This document shows positions 26,641-37,109 of a DNA stretch of 64,000 nucleotides, one piece after another. Position 1 is the stretch's first letter, and the number at the start of each line of letters is the position of its first letter. The notes beneath the pieces are model-generated. The model was not told the origin of the DNA and searched no databases. It saw only the letters and a program-made list of their open reading frames with translations. A program made the translations under genes and the position numbers. Source of the stretch: Lithospermum erythrorhizon (Eukaryota > Streptophyta > Magnoliopsida > Boraginales > Boraginaceae); contig JADFUC010002158.1 of assembly GCA_019722365.1 (NCBI GenBank), forward strand, positions 186,001 through 250,000, read 5' to 3'.

Positions 26641-28810
26641 TTAGACATAATTTAACATAAACAGATTGGCCTATAAGGCCCATCTTGATAATTGAATTAG
26701 ATAAATAAAATTTTAATGTAGAAAATTAAATTTGTACTTTCAATATAGTTGTGGCCGATGTGTAGGAGATCTGAATAGAAGCTTAAGAAGTCGAGGAAGA
26801 TGATTATCTTGTAAGAGTAAATGCTTAAACTTTCTTGCTAAATGATTATCTGAATAGAAATTTTAAAGGAAGTGGGAAGATGATTATACGAATAGAAATT
26901 TTAAATATTCTCTTGTAAGGAAATCAGGAAGATGATTATCTTCTAATTTCTTGTAAATAATTTCAAAATCAAAAGGTGCTAAATGAGCGTGTCATCTGGC
27001 AAATATTTATTTTGATACATCATGCTTAAAATCTTTTTGGAACATGAATTTACTTGACACGGCAATCGGTTTATAATGAACTTTTGAATATAAAGATCAT
27101 TTTGAAATGTTAAACATTTGACTATAGCAGAACTTCTTTAAGCTATACTAACATTATTTCTCTGACTATTCTATTTTCCTAAATAAATCTAACAAGATAT
27201 TCTTGTTTGGTGTCAGGATTTATTTGTTTTAAGATTCCACCATAACCTATATAAGAGGCATATGTTTCAATAATTTTTTCCCAATTGGGATTAATGACAT
27301 TAAACTTGAGAGGTCTTTAACCTTTTTCTTAATATTTTTAACATTTTACTATGATTCTCGGTTCATAGATTTGGTTTTCTTTAGTCTATTATATAAAATT
27401 GCAGTATCTTTTGCAAGATTTTGATAATAAGGAGAAATATAATTTAGGCTTCCCAAAAATCTTTGTAGTTGAGTTTTGTCTAGAATTTCATCTGAAAATT
27501 TAGAAGCAAATTCAATGCTTCTACTAATTGGAATAATACAACCTTTTTCAAAATTATGACCCAAAAATCTTACTTTTGTTTGAAAAATATTCATTTTTGG
27601 TTTGGAAATAACTAAACCATTTTGAATTATGATTTTTCTGAATATATCAAGATGTTTGAAGTGATCTTCAATTGTCTTAGAAAAAACTAGAATATCATCA
27701 ATATAAATAATTATAAATTCACTTGAAAAGTTAAATATTAGTATAATCTTTTTGAATTGACGAACATTTTGAGTCAAAGGCATAATGTTCGCTCATAATG
27801 TCCAAAAATTTTTGATTAAAAGCGGTTTGTATCTATCTAACTTGCAGTTTGGATGCAGGTAGCACGATTTCATCGAATTTAGAATAAGATCGAATCATAT
27901 GTCTCTAATAAATCTTTTTTATTAGGAATAGGATGTCTAATCCATTTTAAAACTTTGTTTAAAGGTTTATAATTTATAACAAGACAAAGAATACCTCTTT
28001 CTTGTTTTGCATGTTTATTAACATAAAAAGCTGTATATGACCATGGAGATTAGGAAGCACAGATTAATTTTCTATCAACGAGGGATTGAATCTCTTTTTT
28101 ACATAATTCTAAATATTGAGAATTCATTTGACATGGTCTAGCTCTTGTAGAAATCATTTCATCAGAAAAGTCTTCTTCATATGGAAGTTCTATAATATAT
28201 TTTCTATCCCAAAAAGCATTAGGATGATCATTACAAATTTCTAAACTTAGTCGATTAAAATTTAATTTAATCTTATCATATAATTTAGGATTTTGTAATT
28301 TTTCATCTATAGTTAGAATATTACTGTCATTTTTAAGAAAATTTAATTGATTTTCTTTAGTTATACTAACTATTAAAATTGAATATAAATCTTTAAAAAG
28401 GTTTGAGGTAAACCTTAATATTGTGGTTTGTCATTATATGTATCAATAATTCCTTCTTTATCTACTTATGAAAGGATAAATTTTGTCATGAGCATGCAGT
28501 ATAACTGATTAAGAAATATTTTAGTAGTAAAAAACTAGTAAAAATATATTTTTTATCTACGCAAACAAATGATTTGGGTAGCTTAAAACTTATGTCAAAG
28601 TTTTTATCCATCGTAAGCAGTATGGTGGTTTTTTTAAAATACCTAGTTAGAATCAACCCTTCCTGTATAACATTCAAATCTGCCACACTATCAATAAGAA
28701 CAGTAAATTTTTTTTGAAAAATAATCATCAGTGTAAGTTAACATGCTTTCCAAAGATTAGAAAAGTTTTGTGACAAATAATATTGTCAATCAAAAATTTA
28801 AAAGTTGATG
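26641..28810 (-). pseudogene. Endogenous caulimovirus-like sequence, copy A (defective)
   Basis: A decayed pararetrovirus-type polyprotein remnant reading leftward. From right to left: an aspartic protease piece (28728-28486), the start of the reverse transcriptase (about 28430-27790) with stops and shifts, an open reverse transcriptase segment (27783-27349) containing the YIDD active site, and RNase H remains (27300-26940). The RNase H text around a Leu-Pro-Asp-Phe-type end and the domain order fit Caulimoviridae rather than gypsy. Upstream of the YIDD segment the conserved MPFG region is scrambled. It shares at least 2 kb, inverted, with copy B. Near 26755-26940 it has repeated GAAGATGATTATC-containing units where copy B has its promoter-like region, so the two differ by a rearrangement. 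Not capable of expression as a protein. Confidence 0.75.
28486..28728 (-). pseudogene. Aspartic protease remnant of viral copy A
   Basis: An 80-codon open frame contains the region around the catalytic aspartate, read as LIDSVADLNVIQEG. Retroviral-type proteases need Asp-Ser/Thr-Gly here, and the glycine is replaced by valine, so the enzyme would be inactive even in an intact frame. It sits directly upstream of the reverse transcriptase remnant, as expected. Confidence 0.65.
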
Positions 28811-28814
28811 ATAT

Positions 28815-28854
28815 TTTTCATATACCATTTTAACACATAAATGGTATATGAAAA
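28815..28854. repeat. Perfect 16-bp inverted repeat (hairpin, 8-nt loop)
   Basis: Arms 28815-28830 (TTTTCATATACCATTT) and 28839-28854 are exact reverse complements with an 8-base loop. It lies at the edge between viral copy A (minus) and a short plus-strand viral piece to its right. Confidence 0.9.
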
Positions 28855-29094
28855 TAACTTTATTAATTGATTATTAGTTTTCAAAAGGATTTCACTCTAA
28901 TTGATGAGTGGGGCAGATTTGAGCGTTATGAAGACGATTCAACTAAGCTATTTGAAAAAACTACCCGCCTACCATGTAGGTGGAAAAACTTGACTTCGCT
29001 AAGTTACAATGTGACTGTAACCAGATAAAAAGTGTATTTCTGTTTTTATTACTAAAATATTTCTAACCAAGTTGCTGCAACTTGCGCCCGTTCA

Positions 29095-29165
29095 CCAACA
29101 AAAATTTATCCTTTCATAAAAGTAGATAAAGAAGGAATTATTGGCACATATAATGATAAACTGTA
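29095..29165 (+). repeat. Short inverted duplicate of a viral copy A segment
   Basis: About 60 bp beginning TTTATCCTTTCATAAAAGTA are the reverse complement, with few changes, of 28440-28490 in copy A (protease to reverse transcriptase spacer). So part of the virus-like sequence is present twice, head to head, around the hairpin. Confidence 0.75.
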
Positions 29166-29480
29166 GAGAATGCTAGAGTAATGTAAATATTATATTGATT
29201 GAATATAATTGCTTGAATAATAACAACGATAGTTTTTCTTATTTATAGACGACACGGAGTAGCCACCAAAACATTAAACTTAAACCTACAGTAGCCTCCA
29301 AGATACTAGATGTGATAGTTGGGCCAGGACTAGATCAAAATTCTTTCCAATACATTCCACCAAGCTCATAGTAATTTGATAGAATTTCCATGAGTTTACA
29401 ACAATAATAATGATAATAATAGTAAAAAACATTAGGAAATACCTCGGTGGACCAACGCCGGAAATACTCCAGCCCGAAAC
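29166..29480 (-). repeat. Degenerate copia LTR-like segment, copy 1
   Basis: Shares long stretches, in the same orientation, with 32395-32690: AGTAATGTAAATATTATATT, TTATTTATAGA.GACAC, AGTAGCCACCAA.ACATTAAA, and TAATTTGATAGAATTT.CATG followed by ACAATAATAATGATAATAAT. By comparison with copy 2 it is the end of a copia element read leftward, with a worn polypurine tract. A GC-rich part with GCCGGAAATACTCCAG words follows to about 29600. Confidence 0.65.
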
Positions 29481-29599
29481 CAAACATTGGCGAAGAGCGT
29501 CGCGAGAAGAGGCAAACCATCAACAGAAGAGCGTTAGCTGCGGGACTAGATTGATCCACGTTAGCACACGGGACTAGATCAATACCGTAAATTTTACCG

Positions 29600-30837
29600 G
29601 TCTACGGTAGTAGGGGTAGCATGAGCCAGACAAATTCATAGAAGATATGTATATTTGTGTCCTATGATATTTGTTTAAATTTTAGGTTGACGATTCTTAG
29701 GCCTTACGTGCCTATACGTATATATGGGCTACGTACTTTGACTATGACCAAAGCGTCTACCTTAGCGAGGATTATAACGGCATATGTTAGATTGTACGGT
29801 GAGTATATCGATAGATATTTTGATATGTGGGAGAGATTTATCCGTCCTTGATATACAAGGAAGATCTGAACTTTTCTAGCGCGGTTAGTGCCCAATTGGT
29901 TTATGGGGCGCCATAAATGCTATTCGAGTTCATACTCGAGTAAAGAGAAAGTTGTGGGTGTTCGCAGCCACACACTTCTTATAGTTAGCCTATGACTAAG
30001 TCATGCTTGATAGTGATTGTATAGTGTCGTCCAAGGGCAAATTAAGTCATTGGAAATCAATGAGGTGATTCCTTTTATTATGCCACATTTTGAGACAATT
30101 GTGTATCCGATTCATTTTACGGGTTAGTTAAAATGAGATTATTGGAACTTAGTGTTCACCTTAGTAATTGTATATTCTTAGTTTGGGTTCATGATAATTT
30201 AAGGGGTTATGGCGATTGCTAGATCTTTACTCATTGTCGTTGTAAATAATAGTAATTGGTCAATTATTATTATTATACAGAAACTACTATTATACGAGCC
30301 TAGAAGGTCGCACATGATGACGTTGGATTATATTTCATGTATGAAATTAAACTACATTGCTAAATTGAGAGTTGATTGTAATCAACGAATATTCTCAATC
30401 GGGATTTTTATTGATAATGTAAATATTAATTGGATAGACGAATTAATTATTAGTCAATTGAATTAATTCGATAGTTGAATTGAGCTTGTTATTAACTTGT
30501 TAGTTTATTAACAACTAGTTAGTCTTTGATTTTATAGCGGTTTAATTAAACTTAGCAATTCGACTCATTAAGCTATTCGGTTGTCCTTTAGGTTTGACAT
30601 ATATAAGCAAACTTATTAGGTTTTCATCGAGGAAGTTCTTTCATGAAATGAAAAACAAAAAAGCTTAACCTCCATTTCTCCTCCATTATGGCGAGAAAAT
30701 ATCAAGGGAAGGTGAAATTCTTCTCTTGATTTTGCATCCTTGTAAGTGCTCTGTTATTCATAATTGTTAATTATGTGTGTTTTAGATTAATTTATATCAT
30801 TTTAGGATCCGGGATGTATGAATTTGGTGTTTACTCA
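29600..30837. other. Repeat debris, no gene identified
   Basis: Non-coding looking sequence between LTR-like segments. Open frames here are short and resemble nothing I know. The structure (30190-30660) with Tyr- and Leu-poor AT-rich text offers no domain. Confidence 0.3.
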
Positions 30838-31480
30838 TATATGAAATTCATATAGATTCTAACGAAATAAACGAGACACAAAAAGATTTATCTGGGTTCC
30901 CCTCGATGTGAAGGTACGTGCTTTGTTATTTATTTGTAGAATCCACTATAACCCGGAAGATTGTTCTGGCTTGATACCATTATTGACACTTACGCTTCAT
31001 CGTGAAGGCCTTGTCGATTCCTTTGTGGTGGTTACTTTTGCAGCGTGCGCAGCGTTCCTTGATAAGCGTCGAATACGATCACACCCCAGACCCGTCTATT
31101 GACTTTTCCAAGCTTAAATCATCATAGTTATCCGGCTTATCCCTAGTAGTGCATAAAAGCTCCTTCCCATAGAATATCATGTCCTTTCGATAGCAAAACT
31201 CGATTCCGTGAATTTCTGCACAACCCGTGTCGCGATTCACCTTTGCCTCGAGCCATTGATTCTTAAACTTCACCCAGCGGCTACAACCAAAGGTGCGATA
31301 GCAATTGTTGGGATTAAGACTAAATCCCTCCGAAGTTTCAAGCAATCAATAAGAACGACAAAAATTTAAATGCGGAAATAAACAGACACAAAGATTTATA
31401 CAGGTTCTCCCTCAATGTGAAAGGTACGTCCTGTTCTTTAGCTGAAGTCCACTATAACGGGAAGATTGTTACAAGCCTAC
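30838..31480. repeat. Pair of related ~130-bp direct repeats
   Basis: 30860-30985 and 31365-31470 share the words AAATAAAC.GACACAAA, GATTTAT, GTTC.CCTC.ATGTGAA and GGTACGT, then TCCACTATAAC and GGAAGATTGTT, in the same orientation about 500 bp apart. They look like two copies of a retroelement segment. Between them a minus-strand open frame of 88 codons (31345-31079) is unrecognised. Confidence 0.55.
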
Positions 31481-32389
31481 CACTAGCTAGTCTATCAGTT
31501 GAGTATTTTTTTATCACCAAAAATCTCAACAACAAAGCCTACCAAGAACAAAGATAAACTCTCTTATTTCTTCAAGAATATTAAAGCAATGATGATTATA
31601 TGTCTACATTGTATTTTTTGTGATAAATAAAACTCATAGAAACATCCTATATTTATAGACTAACAAAACCTACCAAGGCTAGATCTTTTCTTGGGCTTCA
31701 AGTTGTCAAATCCGCCCTAAAAAGCAGTATTCCGAAACCAGCGTCGGGGCGGGTCGGGATATAAGTGCAGTCCCGACCATCTCCCGACCTTTCTTGTTCT
31801 AAAGGGTGTCCCAGTGGGACTATGAGCCGACACTTTGCTCTCGACACCAACTGTTTTGCCGGCTAAAATTTGATTCTTGATTCCAACATCTATAATGTAG
31901 AAAAATCAAAATCGAAATTTCATGATGAGAATAATTTCCCATAGCAACAACGTTATAAAGGGAATATAAATAAGAAACAAGTTCTCTAAATTTCTTTTCG
32001 AATGTAGGATGAATTCGTAACAACCGCACCAGAAAGAAAAATAAAACAAAAGGAGTAGTACGTTGCGAAACCGAACTTGTATGAACCTTTTTAAAAGAAA
32101 AAGAATTGATCGAAAGATCCTGGCCGCAAGAAACAAATAAATAGGTTTGGAGTTATATTTCTTAATGTTCTTCTCCAATGCTCCTCTTTCTCGGCCAGAG
32201 TAGAAAGTGGAAAAGAGACGTATCTTCATGTTCTACTCTCTTTTTTTCATCAATTGAGAAGTAGAGACTATCGAAAATAAAAAGAAAACAGAAAATAAAA
32301 ATTTATCTACGGCGGGTGGCTATTATTGGTGTTGAGCCACCTACCGACACGGTAGGAAGAATTTTCGTTCAGGATCTTGTGTTCTTGAT
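31481..32389. other. Repeat debris, no gene identified
   Basis: Contains GC-rich words of the GGTCGGGAT/CCCGACC type at 31745-31800 and a weak inverted repeat GGTGGCT...AGCCACC at about 32313-32342. Two overlapping minus-strand frames (31820-32229) are hydrophobic, low-complexity and unrecognised. Probably internal sequence of a decayed retroelement. Confidence 0.35.
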
Positions 32390-32960
32390 CTGTGTAGAGA
32401 ATCTTTGGAGTAATGTAAATATTATATTGATTGAATAGAATTGCTTGAATAATAACTACAATAGTGTGTCTTATTTATAGAGGACACAGAGTAGCCACCA
32501 AGACATTAAACTTAAACCTAAGTAGCACCGAATCTTTTAGATGTAGTAAATAGTTGGATCAGTGTAATTCTACATACCCCCTCAAACTCATGGTAATTTG
32601 ATAGAATTTTCATGAGTTTCTAACAATAATAATGATAATAATATAAAAACATTGCATTTGAAATCGTCGCCGGACCGTGACGAAAATACCGAGCGAGAAA
32701 AACCAAGCACATTGGCGGAGCGTTGCGGAAAAAAACCATCGGCGGAAAAACGTGTTCGAATAAAACATCGGCGGCAAGATAATTTCTGAAAGAAAAACCA
32801 GCAAGCTAGGGCGTTTTCTTTTCGAGCACATCGGACTTTAGACACAAAGGGAACACCTTTTTGACCCTTCAAAATTATACTAGAAAATAGTTGTCGGGCG
32901 TCGTGCTTTTCAAATACATGGGACTTTAGACCTGAGGCAGCCAGCACGAGACACAACATT
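32390..32960 (-). mobile_element. Copia-type 3' LTR start with polypurine tract, copy 2
   Basis: Read leftward, CATGAGTTTGAGGGGG (a polypurine tract, 32590-32577) is followed by TA and then TGTAGAATTACAC at 32574, the expected start of a 3' LTR beginning with TG. The LTR runs left to at least 32395 and includes a TATAAATAAGAC-type stretch. To the right (32600-32960) lies internal sequence with GGCGG-rich words. Direct-repeat partner at 29166-29480. Confidence 0.6.
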
Positions 32961-33060
32961 GATTGAGCGAGTTGATCAGGAGATAGGGTCGGGAGTTACA
33001 AGTCTCGACTTATGTCCCAACGTCTCCATATGTTATGTCCAGAGATAGATCGGGACTGTG

Positions 33061-33098
33061 CCGACGGGTGGCTAACATCGTTTAAAACCACCCGTCGG
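33061..33098. repeat. Perfect 11-bp GC-rich inverted repeat
   Basis: CCGACGGGTGG at 33061-33071 and CCACCCGTCGG at 33088-33098, spaced by 16 bases; unusual in this AT-rich setting. A related word (CTACGGCGGGTGGCT) occurs near 32307. Confidence 0.85.
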
Positions 33099-33219
33099 AC
33101 AATCAAATTCTATTTTTGTTGTTTTTTATTTTGTCGGACATTTATGTTCTTTTTTTTTTCTTCTACTATTTCTATTATGTTGAACGAGACAAAGAAAAAA
33201 AGTTTGTCTAAAGGTCTGC

Positions 33220-33775
33220 TGTAGGCTAACTTGCTTGCAAATTGAACATTGTGAGTTTTGATTCACTTATTGAAGAGAAGGCATACTACTAGTTGACATT
33301 GGTGATGAATTGATGATTATTAGAGTAGTTTATGGCAGCTATTGAGTGGCGAGTTACGCACTTGATTAGTCTGGCGAGTCCTATACACATTGATGAAGGA
33401 TAAAATTTTCTGAAGATCTAGAATATTTTTTTTGTCAACTTTGAAATTTTTAATGATCTTATGTTCAAGTTGGGCATTCACGATGTTCATGCTCCAACTT
33501 GAGGGAGAAGTGTTAAGAGAATTAAGAGATAGTCGGAACAAGATCGGGAGATGCAGAGTGCGATGCATGCAACAACAGTGCACCTGAGCCTAGTTCGAGT
33601 GTGCGTAAAACACATGAGTCCGGTTCGAATGCGCCTATTATATTAGGTTAAGGTTTATTAGGGTTAATAGTGTAGTATTTGATTGTCTATATATATGGGA
33701 ATATTCTATTGTAATTCAATAATTATTAATCAATAAAGTCTATTTATATTTATCAAGTAATCATTATTTTCTACA
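33220..33775 (+). mobile_element. Ty1/copia 3' end and 3' LTR (265 bp) inserted at the viral copy B edge
   Basis: The plus strand ends a copia polyprotein with KLGIHDVHAPT then TGA (33500-33502), a polypurine tract (TTGAGGGAGAAG) and an LTR from TGTTAAGAG at 33511 to TTTTCTACA at 33775. The LTR contains a TATATATATGGG box near 33690 and AATAAAG at about 33733. The RNase H part upstream (33240-33460) is full of stops. Viral copy B begins within a few bases of the LTR end, so the element inserted into, or truncates, the viral sequence. Confidence 0.72.
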
Positions 33776-34437
33776 TAAACCAATAATATTAAGGTTTACC
33801 TCAAAACCTTTTTCTAAAGATTTATATTCAATTTTTAATAAAGTTATAACTAAAGAAAATCAATTATATTTTCTTAAAAATAAAATTAATATTCTATCTA
33901 TAGATGAAAAATTACAAAATCCTAAATTACAGGATAAGATTAAATTAAATTTTAATCGACTAAGTTTAGAAATTTGTAATGATCATCCTAATGCCTTTTG
34001 GGAAAGAAAGAAATATATTATAGAGCTTCCATATGAGGAAGATTTTTCAGATGAAATGATTTCTCTGAGAGCTAGACCGTATCAATGAATTCTCAATATT
34101 TGGAATTATGTAAAAATAGATTCAATCCTAGTTGTTAGAAATTAATATGTTCTTCCCACATCTCCGTAGTCGTGTACAACTTTTTATGTTAATAAACATA
34201 CAAAACAACAAAAGAGGTATTCTAGTCTTGTTCAAATTATAAACCTTTTAAACAAAAGTTTTAAAATGGATTAGACATCCTATTCCTAATAAAAAAGATT
34301 TATTAGATAGATTATATGATTCTATCTTATTCTCTAAATTTGATTTAAAATCAGGTTACTGGCAGATCCAAATCAGTAAGTTAGATAGATACAAAACCGC
34401 TTTTAATGTACCTTTTGGACATTATGAGTGGAACATT

Positions 34438-35031
34438 ATGCCTTTTGGACTAAAAAATGCTCCGTCAGAATTTCAAAAGATTATGAATGATACTTTTAAT
34501 CCTTTTAGTGAATTTATAATTATTTATATTGATGATATTCTAGTTTTTTCTAAGACAATTGAAGATCACTTCAAACATCTTGATATATTTAGAAAAGTTA
34601 TAATTCAAAATGATTTAGTGATTTCCAAACCAAAAATGAATATTTTCCAAACAAAAGTAAGATTTTTGGGTCATAATATTGAAAAACGTAGTATTATTCC
34701 AATTAATAGAAGCATTGAATTTGCTTCTAAATTTTTGGATGAAATTCTGGACAAAACTCAACTACAAAGATTTTTGGGAAGTCTAAATTATATTTCTCCT
34801 TATTATCAAAATCTTGCAAAAGATACTGCAATTTTATATAATAGACTAAAGAAAAAACCAAATCCATGGACTGAGAATCATAGTAAAGCGGTTAAAAATA
34901 TTAAGAAAAAGGTTAAAGACCTCTCTTGTTTAATGCTTGCTAACCTAAATTGGGAAAAGATTGTTGAAACATATGCCTCTTATATAGGTTATGGTGGAAT
35001 CTTAAAACAAATAAATCCTGACACCAAATAA
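34438..35031 (+). pseudogene. Open reverse transcriptase segment of viral copy B
   Basis: A 197-codon open frame (the same frame is already open from about 34260) with the conserved MPFGLKNAP and YIDD motifs, the latter carrying the two metal-binding aspartates of the polymerase active site. It ends at a TAA just where RNase H would begin. Its counterpart in copy A is at 27783-27349 on the other strand. Confidence 0.8.
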
Positions 35032-35639
35032 GAATATCTTGTTAGATTTTATTCAGGAAAATAGAATAATAGTCAGAGAAATTATGTTACTATAGCTAAA
35101 GAAGTTCTTGCTATAGTCAAATGTGTTTTAACATTTCAAAATGATCTTTATATTCAAAAGTTCATTATAAAAACTGATTGCCAGGCTGCTAAATTCATGT
35201 TCCAAAAAGATTTTAAGCATGATGTATCAAAACAAATGTTTGCCAGATGGAAAACTCATTTAACACCTTTTGATTTTGAAATTATTTAGAAGAAAGGAGA
35301 ATCATCTTCCTGACTTCCTTACAGGAGAATATTTAAATGAAAACTAACCATATCATTATCCTTTTTTCTCAAATTTCAGGAATATTCTATTATGGAATAG
35401 GAACTCCCCCTTATAGGGATAAAGGAGGAAGACAGAATAATATTCTGATTAGTCATGGAAAAAAGTCTTTGATATCAAAGAACTTTACACAAGATAATAA
35501 TCCTTTATTCCAAGAATTCTTGGAATATAAAAAACAAAAGGAAGGAAGCTGATAATAGATGGGGCGTTGTAATAGATAATATCAAAACTATTGATAAATA
35601 GTAGGTTGTCTGGTGGCTTTACTGTGGGCGGCTACTTTT

Positions 35640-35830
35640 CCTATTTATTTTCCATTTTAGAATCCATTTTGAAATCCGTTGTGTTTATTTTGAAGTCCAT
35701 TTTTTGAGTCCGTGTTGTACTATAAGTAGAGATTACATCCTCTTGTAAATGACCTTGGAAGCAATTAGCTCAGAAGCAACTAGCTCCTCATGTAAATTTT
35801 CTACATAAATAAAGTTTCTATTCAAATATC
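35640..35830 (+). promoter_or_regulatory. Promoter-like and polyadenylation region of viral copy B
   Basis: A TATA-type box (CTATAAGTAGAG) near 35719 is followed by the CT-rich leader start and, about 90 bases on, AATAAAG at about 35807. TATA box and poly(A) signal close together fit the terminally redundant transcript of caulimovirids. Function is inferred only. The region is missing or rearranged in copy A. Confidence 0.5.
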
Positions 35831-35975
35831 TCCTACACATTGACCACAACTATATTGTAAGTACAAATTTAATTTTTTGCATTAAAATTTTGTTTATCTA
35901 ATTCAATTATCAAGATGGGCCTTATAGGCTAATCTATTTATGTTAAATTATGTCTAACCTAATTGAAAGTTTTGT

Positions 35976-36066
35976 TTTTATTATTTTTATCATTATTATT
36001 ATTATTATTATTTTATCATTATTATTATTATTATTATTATTATTAGGAATAATAATAATAATAATA
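35976..36066. repeat. ATT/AAT trinucleotide microsatellite
   Basis: ATT units change to AAT units after ATTAGG at about 36045, forming an imperfect palindrome. It follows the end of viral copy B; copy A has a similar tract at its own outer side. Confidence 0.85.
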
Positions 36067-37109
36067 GAGGGATAAGTGAGATGTGAAGAAAATTATGGAA
36101 TGATAAGTATGTAAATTTGGACTTTATCACTTCTGATATTTTTAAGAGGAGAAAAATAAGTAAAGATTTTTAACTTAAAATTTTGTTAAAATAATTCATT
36201 AACAAATAAACTTAATAAATTAAATGCTAAATTAATTAATTTTAAGTACTTAATGAGTTTAACAAACGCGCCCTTAGACTATCTATAGTAAAACAATATT
36301 TAAAAACATAAATATTTCATGCCACTTTAGATTATTCATTCTTCATATCATCAAATATTAGACTATCTGATAATTCGCATTATTCAATGCTTTTCCGTTA
36401 AATAACTCACGCATCATGTCTTACATGCGATTTCACGTAATAATTCAACAACTTCCATTCAATTTTACACTCGATGGTTTTGTTTAATTCCAACACCTAT
36501 CCATACTTTTATCTAATATTCTTATTTACTTATATTTTTTATATTTTATGATTAAATAATTATAATAATTATCATTTATAATTAAATAAGAATAATTAAT
36601 TTATAAATATATTATTTTCGATATTTTTAAAAGAATTTTATATAAATATTTATTTAAATACTCACTGGATTATAAAATAGATGGTATTTAGATGAAAAGT
36701 GATTTATTAAGGATTGTGAAAAGCACATTGAGATTGTAACAAGCTATGACCCAAACATTAAAAGCTACATTGGAATTATAAAAAGGTATATTAAAATTGT
36801 AAACAATCAACTATTGTGAAGAAGTAAAAGTTTTCTAGATGATCATGTATTTTGAAGCGGATTGAGTAATTTTTAATCTCATCTTCCTAATTAATTTTTC
36901 TTGTAAATAAATAAACACAATAATTGAAAATAATAATTATTAAAACAAAGAAAAGTTACAAATAACAAGAAATGCAGTACAATAAGCAAACCACGTGGTA
37001 CAACTAATGAAATACAAATAACCACACGGTATAATATAATCGATCGACACTACAATCAAACTCTTAAAGCACACAATAAGACTCTTAAAAATCTTTAATC
37101 ACGGAACGC

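Larger units (their letters stand above)
33776..35975 (+). pseudogene. Endogenous caulimovirus-like sequence, copy B (defective)
   Basis: Plus-strand remnant of a pararetrovirus-type polyprotein: a degenerate linker and reverse transcriptase start (33780-34250, several stops and an extra A near 34255), an open reverse transcriptase stretch from about 34260 to 35031 containing the YIDD motif, RNase H remains (35032-35330) cut by stops, a 71-codon frame (35337-35552) of unknown role, then a promoter-like and leader region to about 35975. The first part, including the protease, is missing and replaced by the copia LTR. Compared with copy A its reverse transcriptase is better preserved. It cannot make a complete polyprotein. 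Confidence 0.75.

Noticed and set aside
26641..28810. Copy A as a gypsy LTR retrotransposon
   Set aside because: No integrase or LTRs, and the promoter/leader arrangement and RNase H end in copy B fit Caulimoviridae better; still not certain without a search.
31820..32229. Hydrophobic minus-strand open frames, considered as an organellar DNA insertion
   Set aside because: No organelle gene is recognisable and the frames are short and low in complexity.
35976..36066. Regular short repeats considered as a CRISPR-like array
   Set aside because: It is a simple trinucleotide tract with no spacers, in a plant genome.
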